Below are positions 44,461-56,400 of a stretch of 64,000 nucleotides of DNA, in pieces. The translations under genes and the position numbers were made by a program. Source of the DNA: Haliotis asinina (lineage: Eukaryota; Mollusca; Gastropoda; Lepetellida; Haliotidae); assembly GCF_037392515.1 (NCBI RefSeq), contig NC_090288.1:14985969-15049968 (forward strand), in the 5' to 3' direction. Within the stretch, counting starts at the first letter, position 1, and each line of letters starts with the position of its first letter. The notes below the pieces were generated by a model. That model did not search any database. It was given only the letters and a program-made list of their open reading frames with translations, and was not told the origin of the DNA.

Positions 44461-47400
44461 ATGGAGTCCGACTACAAGATCGTCAGGGAGCTAGGAAAGG
44501 GGGCGTTTGGGACAGTTTACCTCATCAAACATAAGACAGAAGCGGAATGGGTAATGTACAGTTGTAGACCATTGACTAACGTTCACCTTTACGATTCACC
44601 TTTGTAGCGCCGGGATTGGCTATTGCATGGTGAAGACAGGTGTAAATACTAATGGACTATTGGATAGGCGGTTATCTATCTTTATAACCTATTAAGTCTG
44701 ATATCTATGCAAAACAGTTATATGTGATATTAGTGGCCTGTTGCCTCTATAAAGACACTGACGCCTCCAAAAACGTTCTTTTGTCCGTGTATGAGAGACG
44801 TACCTGTAGCTGTTTTGGGATTAACTGGGGCATGGAAACCAGCGTGCTTGTTGTGTTGTGCAGCACTGAAATCTAGACCCTCCAAATGTGTTATGTTACC
44901 CTGCTTGGTAAAGATTCACGTGTTACCGCCTTGCTGTAACTCTTACAGTTTCAAAACGTTACTTAAACGTACAGTCTCTCTTTGTGCCCACCAAACTGTA
45001 TTAAGCAAGAGACATTCTAGTGAAGGTATGCAGCGCAGGTAGTAGTTACTACAAACTACTACCACTACTACTTCTGCCTTTGCTGCTGCGGTCATCGTAT
45101 CCCAATTACGTAGGCGGATGTTCATGCTGTTGATCACTAATAGCTGGGTCCAGACACGATCATTTACAGACCGCCGACATGTAGCTGGAATATTGTTGCG
45201 TGCGTCGTAACACTAAACTTGCTCTCATTGACTTACTCTCTAACGCTGCTGCTGCTGTAGCTACTTCTACTGCTGCTGTTGACTCTACTACTACTACTAC
45301 AGCTGTTGCTGCTACTACTACTGTAAATACTACTACTGCTACTACTACTACTGATGCTACTACTATCGTAACTACTACTGATGCTACTGATACTACTACT
45401 ACTAGTTTGGTGGATAGATCAATTAAGTTGTTTGGTCTTTTTTATTTGAAATATGCAGTTGAGTTGAAAATTCAGTAAAAAGTTAAGTATGTTTCGAGAA
45501 AAGTTTGTTTCACACCAAACTCGTTCTCAGTACGTTCTTGGAAAATGTTCGGATTGGGCTCGAACTGTCTGCAAACGGACTGGGCGTAGTGGCACCAGTT
45601 TACAGTTTGTTTAAGAACTTTATGTTCGGTCGGACTAGGGACGATCGGTTCAGACTGAACATATCCAACGTTGTACCCGTTCTAGAATGGGACGGCGTGA
45701 CAATCAAACGGGACTGTCGTACTACAGATGGAATCCTTGTACTTCAGTCTTATCGGGTACCCATGGAGACTTGGTGCAGGGTAATTATTGCAGCACGTTT
45801 GTACACAGTTTCCACTACATTCATCCCGTTCGCAGACAGACCTCACTCTACCGCATTACGTCCATAGTTCTTTGCAAATATGTTCATAACAACAGGAATT
45901 GTTCTGAACGAGTTCGTCCCACATTTCTACCCGCTTCGAAAAGTTTGCAATGAGTTCTCATTCCGTTCTACTCGTGTTTAGTACGTTTAAGCAGTTCTCA
46001 CGCATCTCTTTCTATGTCAGCACCGTGTGCAGTACGATATGACAAGGTTGGGTATGAACACATGCGTTTTAACACGTTCGTCATTTGGCATAGAGATTTC
46101 TACCTTTAAAACACGACCACGTTTCTAGCTGTCAACATGTTGAATGCTGGTGTCCTGCAATTTTATTGAAAGCAGAGCAAGTGTACAATAAGTTGTTAGA
46201 GCAAGAAAAGAGAAATTGATCTTCACTAACCCATACATGGGACGACTATAGCATCAGGTGGTGAGGGTCGTGGACTTGGATGACACATGCCATCTCATTT
46301 CTGTAGATCGATGCTCATGCTGTTGGCCACTGAATTGTTTGGTCATTCTGTAACATTGCTTATTGCTGAAATATTAACTCACTCATCAATTAATTGTTAA
46401 TTTTATTGCATTCCATGTACCAGTTTGCCTTGAAAACTGTGGATTTGTCAAGGGCCGACGCCAAAGAGAGGGCCAGTGCCGAGAAGGAGGCCAATCTGAT
46501 GCGAGACCTGAACCATGATCACGTGGTGCGGTACGTGGCCTCCACCATCAGTGGGACCACCCTGTTCATCTTCACAGAGTACTGCGAGGGCGGGGATCTG
46601 TCACACTTCTTGGAAGACTCCAGTGGGAAACTGCCTGAAGACTTGATCGTGTGTTGGTTGTATCAGACGGCTTCAGCATTAGCGGTGAGGGGATCAGTGT
46701 GGCTTTAGCTATATTTCTGAAATTACATTACACACATGAAATACCCGTGCGTGCAATGGAACCCAAGCTTTCGGCATGATCGACTGCGGAAGGTTTGAAG
46801 GTGAAATAATGTAACGGCAAAGACAACAAATTTTAATAACTCATTTGAACCAGTTTACAGAAGATATTCTACACATTTTGTCATTGATACTGATTAATAC
46901 ACAAACACACGGATGTCTTATGATGCACATTCTGACAGCCCATCTGTATCAGGTTTAGGAAAATTTATGTATATCAAGACAGACAATGAGGGTACTGCTC
47001 CACCATTCATGTGTGTGTGTGCGTGCGTGCGTGTGTGTGTGTGCAAGTGCGTAATGTGTAATTAAGCTCACAGCCTAAAATCAATATTTCTCCCTGGGAA
47101 AAACTGAGAGCTCTGCTTTGTAATCATACTGTTGAGTGTTATACTCCGTGTTAGTTATAGCACATGGCCAAAATACAATATTTACAACGCTTTCCTGATT
47201 TACTCGACCCGTGAAGGTCCGGGGTAGAACAAACTTTCAGCAACCCATGCTTTGAACAAGAGGCGACTAAAGGGCTCGGATGGTCAGGCTCGCTGACATG
47301 GTTGACACATGTCATTGGTTCCCAGTTGGGCAAGCGGTGCTCATGTTCTTGATCACTGAATTGTCTGGTCCAGACTCGATTATTTACTGACCGCTGCCGT

Positions 47401-50400
47401 ATAGCTGGAATATTGCTGAGTACGGCATAAAACCAAACTCACTCACTTTCTCACTTTAGAGCAGTAAATGGTTTGCATGTGCACAGGACCTACAGGTAAG
47501 ATACCTGACAAGGAAATATACGTCTGTGTGAATTATGTTTCTTATAACTGGTTACCAAAGTATTTCTTATATTTTTTTCATTATGTTCTTTATACAATAC
47601 AGCAATACAACACACTAGACATGTACAATGAAACAACTTGTCATATTATAGCATATAGATTGATGTGTACAACAGTTGTAAACAGACCATTAGACGTGCC
47701 CAACATTAAGAGTGATATATATGTCAATGCTGCAGTACCTGCACGAGATGAAGATCCTGCACAGAGACCTGAAACCCCAGAACATCTACCTGAGTGGGGA
47801 GGGGGACATCAAACTGGGGGACCTCGGCATTGCAAGGTGAATATAAACTGGTAATTGAGACAACGTCTACTCTTCTAGGAAATCCTCACTATGACGCAGT
47901 TTTATATTAAAGTTCCAAAACAGGAATCAGTGGAGGTGACTGTTTTCTTGCAGGGTTCTGGACAAAGGCGCTGACATGGCGTCCACAATGGCCGGAACTC
48001 CATGCTACATGAGTCCTGAGATATTTCAGATGAAGGGCTACAACCACAAGGTACAATCACTTCCACAACTTTCCCATCATAGTATGGACCACCGGTGGTG
48101 GTTTATTCACACAAGTAATATAGGCGTTAGGCCCAGGTTACAGATTACAGAGTGAAAAAATATAAGTTATAATGAAGAGTCTAACCACTGAGTCTAACAA
48201 AACATAGCAGAGGGTCGCGTCAGGTAACCTTTGAGCGACAAATGGCCGGCCAATCAAACGCGAGACGGTTAAATACTCTTAAGCAATCAGACAACGGCTA
48301 CTATTTGGGGATCAGAGGGACTTTCAAACTGTTCAAGCCTCTGACACAGATCTCTCCACAAACAAAAAACCGCATATAACACAGTTATTTGACCTGCAGT
48401 ATATACGCGTTGTTTTTTTGTTGTTGACATGGTTATCATTAGCTGATATTTCCGCAAGATAACATCCTTGAATATTGCCAAAAACACTTTTTTTAACGAC
48501 TGTTTACTCTCCGTTGTCATGGTTGTACGTACGCAATGTGCATCACCCGGAAGCGAGGGTACGCTAAATAGCATTCGGAATCGTTCGGGTACGAACCTTT
48601 TCGAGGGAAAAAGTTCAGAAGGTATGTACGAATGTGCACTTTCGCGATTTGGTAAGCTGTGTTCTGATTGGTCAATCTCAAAGGTGACCTGACGCGACCT
48701 CCCATAAGGTTTTTTTAGACTCAGTAGTGGAGTGTGACGAAAAGTACTGAGGATATGTTTACTTAGACTAATCTAACAACATACAGTACAGTTATGTTAT
48801 ACCCACCACCGTGTACCACCTCATGCATTTCAGACTGACATTTGGAGTTTCGGCTGTGTGGTGTACGAGATGGCGGCCGGAGAGAGGGCGTTTGACGCCC
48901 CTATGGTACAATTCCTCATCTTCAAAGTGGTTGCTGGGGTGGTAAGTTCAAAGTACCTGTTAATGAAAAGGAAACGACCATCTGTTCTCGGGGCGGTGGG
49001 GTAGCACAGTGATTAAAGCTTTCGCTCGTCACGCCAAAGACCCGGGCTCTATGCCACACATATTAATTAATCGCGAGTTCGGGGAATTAGCTCGCTTGGC
49101 AAGAGCTATGACCATACCAACCCCCACACAACACAACACATGAGTGAAATAAACAAGGAGGTTATTAAACGACAGTCACAGGATGATCCTTTTACATTTC
49201 ACATTATCATTATCACTAATCATTATGATAATGTACAATTATCGTTTTCAATCATCTTTCAAAGAGCCTAAACGATGCAAAAGTATACAACGTAATGTCA
49301 TTGTCAAATGCTCTACACATCAAGCCAGAGGGAGTTTACACAATCTACATAGTACACAGTTGCGAAACAGGAGAGTATTCACAACGTAATACAGTAGATA
49401 GCATACCCGACACACTGTATGCAATCTGCAATATCCACACCTGACTAACACATTTAACGACGCACGCCATGTTCCACACATACCTAGCGGTTGATGTCTA
49501 CTGTAGATTATGGTTTGTATAGAATTGCCATGGTAACGATTTGTCGAACTAGAAGGTAAAGTGGCATACCTGAGTGAATTTACTAGACAGCCACCCCTTG
49601 AGTTGTGACTCATCCGTATTATTTACCTATTCCAGGTATCAGATAGTCGCGTTACCCGCTTTTACAGATGACGTCAACCATAACGTTGTTATTGTGAACT
49701 TGAGATTATGTCACTCAGGTGGACCGAGGCATCGATGGCCAGTCGTGAGTATGCCACGAAGGTATACGTGGCAGGCACATGATTTGACCAGAGTGAACAG
49801 CCGCAACGACAGATAAATGCATGCACCTCGGTTTTGTTAGCTTTAGATATACTGGTCGCAGATTATGTCCGATGCTCGTTATCTCTATGACCCTTGACAG
49901 GTTTAACATTAAACGTGGTCAGTTGGTCTGTAAATTTCCAGTTTTTAATAACACACACCGTTCTAAAATATTGGTAACACCTTGTCCAATTTCCCGTGTT
50001 AATGGGTACGATGTATGCCCGCCGTGATATTGATGGAAAATTGCTAAACGCGGCGTAGTTGTTCGTGCAGCTATTCTCGACTAAGTATATAATTTGATTA
50101 TAAAAACACTTTGCGCTAAACATACCTCGTGTTTTGAAGAAATGGTGTTGTGAGATTCTCAATTTGTCACCATGCCGACTTTTTCTTTGTAGGTCCCGCC
50201 GATCCACAGCTACTACAGTGAAGCTTTGCGGCAATTAGTGAAGTCGATGATGGCCAAAGACCCAGATCATCGTCCCAGTGCTGCTGATCTGCTAGAACGT
50301 AGCCCGGTCAAAGAATTCAGACAAAAGCCTCAAAGGGTATGTTATATACACCCTGCATCATTCAATGTGTGATACAGCCATCAGTACATACATTCATGCA

Positions 50401-53400
50401 TGCATGCATGCTCACGATGTAGATGTAGCCATACCAGTATCTTTGTCTAAACTGTGTGGATCTGGAAACATGGATCTAGAATGAGTAGGAACTTGGTACT
50501 TTGTCGTCTAACAAACCATTCATAATCTTTTCAGCCCAAGAAAATTATGGAAACCAGAGGATTTCGGACTAAATGGGGGACATCTGAGTCAACAGTTGAC
50601 ATTGGGAAGATGTTCAAAGAGACGGAGTTGAACCCTGCCCCACCCTTCAAAGATGGCGATATTCGTATTCCCGTAGATTCTCTGCAACTGCACAGAGAAA
50701 GACTGGGTCTCAAGTGCGCTGCCGCGGCAGCACCGGCCCTCGGAAGCGAGGGACCTGGAATATATGATTCAATCATGGCTCCGAAACACAAGACCAAGCA
50801 GAAAGTTGTTGATAAGAAGATAGAGGTAGCCCTGAAACCTGAAAGGTCGAGGACCGAGATGTCCGAAGGAAGAGCGGCCATCATGGAAGCAGTGATGCGG
50901 GGTTTGATGGGGAAGATGGTCGAGACTCAGGACGTGAGTACCAACATAAGCAACTGTCAGTATAGCTGTACAATGACCATAATAGCAGCAGGGTACCAAG
51001 TCCCTGTGCCATCATTTCGAGAAAGTAGCATTTGAAGTTTTCAGTGCTTATATCTTTTGCACTGTTTATCTTAAGCCTCGCTTAACGAATACGTGGAGAA
51101 TATGTATTAAATGCTTTGCTGTCGTTCCGAATGAAGTGTGAATTTCTAAATTACATCAGTTATTGTAGAATGAAGAGAATGGTCAGCAAGCTATGGTACT
51201 TGGTGCCTTGTTACCCCAACATTTCACCAATTGTTCAAAATAAATGAGTGAGCTGCAGTGGACCAAGTGGCACTTGGTACCTTGCTGCCTCAAACATTTC
51301 AACATTTATATAGGATTGCAGTGTACAAAGTGGCACTTGGTTCTTTGTTGCTCAAACTCTTTTACCGTAAAGATAGTGTTGCAACGAGACAAGTGGCACT
51401 TCGTGCAATGTTGTACGTAGCATTTATACCATAAAATTTGCTTTTGGGAGTACGTAATGACACAGGATTCGTGTCACGTAAGCAATTGACTGTATGTCTG
51501 TTTAATATGAACATTTGACACTTAGCAAACCGCTGCAGGTGATGTTAATGAGATATGTTTGTCTAGAAAATCGTGTTCTATTGTCAACCTTAAGTTGTCA
51601 GTCTGTCATCTGTTTGCTGAAAATGTGTGATTTGTTGCTTTGTCTGTTACAAATCTCAGTTGGTGTCATATGTATTTATTCATTGAAAAGTAAAATATTG
51701 GGCACAATGTTACAAAACAGACCTTCAAGTTTTATAAAGAAAAATCTATATGCCAGAACCATAACAATAAAAGATGATTGTTTATATTCCGAACTGAATT
51801 ATTTTTACTTTCAGCAATTGAAATGGCATGTTGTCCATTCAGTTCGATTTGATACATATTTTTGAATTTCCTAGAATACAGAACTTCAAATGAATATATT
51901 ATTACAGAAATAATAAAGTGACAATGTTACATAAATTCGCGATGGATTGAATACACTGTATTCGGCAATGACTGAAATGGCCTCACAATTAGTCTCTCTT
52001 GCTACATACTTGCCACTGATAGTCCTAATCATCCACTCCTCGTCCCTGGCAGGTCCCGGAAACCGGATATTTGTGATTTATTTTGTATAAATTTGAATTT
52101 TTCAAGAGGCAATAGAGCAAGGAGCCTGCAACAAATTGGTTTCGATTTTGCCCACCACACGAGTCCGAGAAATATGTCACTTCCCTAACATTTTTGTGTA
52201 TTTGACTTACGGATGAGGTGTTCATGAATCAGCAGGTGGCAATCTTGTATGCCCCTCTTTTTCCATTTGATTCATCCCACAGGTGACATGTGCATTGCTG
52301 GTCCTCAAAAACGTATAAGGAAAGGCTATAGATAGACAATTTTCTTGCATGATACAGCTCCGAACGAGACTGCATGGGAGTATTTAGGACAGCTTGTAAA
52401 TCAAACGTTGCCACATAGTGAGCTTCATTTAATTTGTCTCGTTCCTTTTCTGATGTTCCTCATGCTCACTGATAATTTCGTTGTCAAGGTTACCAGTCAA
52501 TGTCTCTGCATATTGAACATCGATCCTTTTTCGATTTAAGGAATGAAATATTATTTTCTGTACAGATGTCTCTGTCCTTGCTCTCTTTGACATAAGTGGA
52601 ACCTGATTCTTGATATTTTTGCTTGTAAAGCATGTACAGTTTTTCATATTGGAGGTATTTTTTCAGTGTCCTTCTTCGCGTAGTGTGATTCCATTTGTGG
52701 AAAGGAGTTTACGTGCTCTCTTATGTTGTTTATTGTTACAAGGTCAGTTTTGTTCCCAGATGCATTGTTGTCGCGTCTTCTGTCTTTGACTGTAAACACC
52801 ATGTTCTTTTATTTTCATTGCATGATCCCCAACCTTCCTCCCAATATTGAGTGTTGCAAGAAAAAACGTCCCGGCACACACGGATTGTCTTCTCTTCACA
52901 GACAAAATGATACGGTCGAGAGTTGTTTTCCTTCTTTCCCGATTGATCTTACCGTTGACACAGAATCCACCATCTGACTCACAGAGCCCCTTTGCCTTTC
53001 ATAGGATGGTAGCTGGTAATATTTTTCAAAGATTGCCTCCCTTGTTTCTTAATCTTTTGGAGCATCCACTTGCTTTTCTTCTACCAGTTTCCCTCTACGG
53101 GATACATAGGCTTCCCCTCTGCAGCGCGTTGCCTTTCTGATATTTCTTTTCCATAGTTCTGGAGCTTTGAGCTTTTTCCTACTGGAAGTCTTTTTCCAGG
53201 GGCTTTTGTAGTCAACCCTTTTGCGAGGAGTTACAGCTGGGAATGGCACTGACGTAGATGTTGAGACGGTACATGTGTCCCCTTGCGTTTCTCTAGTGTT
53301 GCAGGTAATGCTTTAAGAATTATGGCCTCGTAATATTCCTCACCGTGCACAGCAATATAACCATGATTGAGCTATCTTTATTCTGTGCTGTGTCCGGTTC

Positions 53401-56400
53401 CTCGGTTGGACAAATCCTCACAGGCCGCTGAAACGTACTGGCAATAGCCAATGGCAGACAATCTGTGACTGGACATTTCCAACTTACATTTTCAGATATT
53501 TTGTTCACCTCGTGTCTAAAGAAAGTGAGTTTGTCTTCTTTTTCAAACTGCCCTTTGACAAGGAAACCCATCTAATTTTCAAAATTGTCAAGGAGATGTT
53601 CACACGTTCTTTCTCGCTAAGACTTTGGATCAATAGTTTCTTGTAAACTTGCGATTACTGCAGACAAAAACATTCCGTCTTGTGGTACTGTTAACACTTG
53701 TAATCCATTATTATTGAGAAGAATGTTAAAGTCGCTTGTTGTGAAATCGTCTGGCGAGAATAAGCAGATCTTGTAATTCAGCACTTGCTTCCTGAACTCT
53801 TTGCATATCTTTTTGGCAGCATGTGGAGGACATATTTGCCTGTACGTTACAACTGGTTGAGTTGACGCAAGCGTACGATTGGTTCTTCTCTTCTGTCGTT
53901 TTCTGTGCGTTGCAAGGCTGCTTCGCAAGCTTTTCCTAGAATCCCTTAGCTGTAAAGTAGACTCACTGGAATCAGAATCTGGAGCTGATATGTTTCATCA
54001 ATCCCAGAGCTATCTGTGTCAATGAATTCTGACACGTTCTGCACAGTGAGTAACTGTGCTAATGGAACATCCTCTTCATCATCTGTTTCTGACTATGCAC
54101 ATTGCCTGGTTGTGCTATGAAGGACACGTTCATTATTGTTTCCAGATACGTTGCTTTCCAAATTTGATAATGGAACATCATCATTATCGTCTGATAAAAG
54201 TTCCTCGATTGGTTGAAGATTCCTCTGTCCATTTTGTACTTGATCAGAAAGGAAACAATATAAATATGAATGAATTCAAAAGCCACCATGCTTATAGAAA
54301 TTGGTGTTTTCTGTGTATTTCTTGGAAAACCATGACGGTAACGTGTTTAAATGCAAAGGGGGATTTTGAATGAATTATTGTTAAGCCCTGCCTTAGCTCA
54401 ACTTAAAGGTATCAAACACGAATATGCACCAATGTGCATGGCACATAGTAAGTCATCATCGTCATAATCATCTGGCCAAAGATCAATGTTTTGCAAATCC
54501 TAAAATATCATATTTCAACTGGTGTCCATGTCTAAGTTTAAAGCCTGTTCTAGTTCATGCATCTGAGACAGGATAAGAGAACACACACACGGACACACAC
54601 ATATATTAATACACTGTAAGTTCTTGGTGGGTTTGACTAGGCTGTGTTTCCTGGAAGAAGTCCCATTTGCTGTCTGGGCTGCGTGTGGGGGCGGGAGCCC
54701 TGAGCTGATGATAAGCTTTACCCGTCTGACTGTGTCATGATCACCCGAACCCTCTCTGCTGCATTCTTTCCTAATTTGTAAAACATAAAAAATAATATAA
54801 TTAAAATAAAATCTTAAAGGGGAACTATGCCTACGGACATTGTGTAAGCCACGGTCTGGTCTGTTCAGAGTTTTGATAATTCTAATTCTTGTTCCAGAAA
54901 ACACTTACACGAGACTCGTACTCGAGCACTTCTTCCTCTTCTGGCTCTGACTTCGATTCTACACTGGGAGCCAGTCACGGAACCACCACCAAGAAAGGTC
55001 TTACTTTATATACAATCATAACATAAGATTTAGTTGACGAAATATGACAGGTGTTTGATGGCAAATATTTTGGTTAGTTGTTCGTTTCAAATTCTATCAT
55101 TTTACACAAGATTATACTTTTAAAAACTCCGTTTTGGAAATATTTTCTCACACTGGCCATATCAGCGGGCTTGAATGTTTTAAGTTACCACATGTAACTT
55201 GCGTCATCCGCAGTTTGGGTATTCTTTAATTATCTGATCCAAGTGAATCAGCAGTTAGCAGAGTGAGGCACGGAAAGGACACACCCATCCGTCCCTCGAC
55301 GCCACGTGATCGGGCAGGTCATATATCGAAACAATTTAAAAATCTTTTCTCATTTTCTGCCACGGATTCTCAACAGAGGTTGAACTTGAAATATCTGGTA
55401 AATCTTTGTCATTGATTGCCTTTTAATTGAAGGTATTTATTATATATTCCTTGTTTTCATTCATTGTTTCAGCGGTAGAGGCTCAGTTCCTCCTGAGACA
55501 GATCCAGGTGTTGCAAAAGTGAGTGAATGAAATTAAATAAGTGTATGCGTTGTGAGCCTTGGAAGTGCTATTTGAGTACGGGGCCAGGATGCACGAAGAA
55601 ATCTTAACTCTGTCGTACGTATTTGTTGATGTAGTTACACCCAGAGTGGTGCTAACGTCGTTTTGTGGATGGTGGCCCGGAAAATTCATTAAAGTCACAA
55701 ATCAAATAATTACATAAACGCCATCCTTCCAGTGACAAAATGCACCACATGAATGAGATGGTTTCTCAAACCATGGGGGACCAGTGGGGTAGTCTAGTGG
55801 TTAAAGCGTTCGCTCGTCACGACGGAGATCCGAGTTCGGTTTCCCTACATGGGTTCAATGTGTTAAGGCAATATCTGGTGCCGTGATATTGCTGGATAAT
55901 TGCTTAAAGCGCCGCAATACTAAACTCACTCACTCACTCACAACTTAAAAAATATTATCTGTGACAGCTGTATGTTAGGTGATCATTATAACTTTTGATT
56001 AGCTTAGACCATGCACCTGTTCAAAATAATATTTACAGATAAACATAGATAAGGTTCAAATGGAGATGTTGTGTACAGTTCAATTCATCCATTTTGTCGT
56101 TATGTCAGATTTAGTACAATCGGACTAAAAACCAAAGTTAGAAAACAACTACATCCCGTACTTAATGTAGTAAACCCACCACGACCATAGAAAATGGATT
56201 ACAGATGGCTTTCAGAATTGGCTTAAATGTTAGCACATGCTCAGTATGGACGCTGTGATTTAACAAACCATCCCTGGAGTGGACAAAAAAACAGGATCCA
56301 TTTCTACAGTGATAAGACCGCTTCAGTGACCTTATATATAGTGCTAAGACCTATTCAATGACAGTATATACGCGCCACCCCGTGACACCCGGAAGCATTC

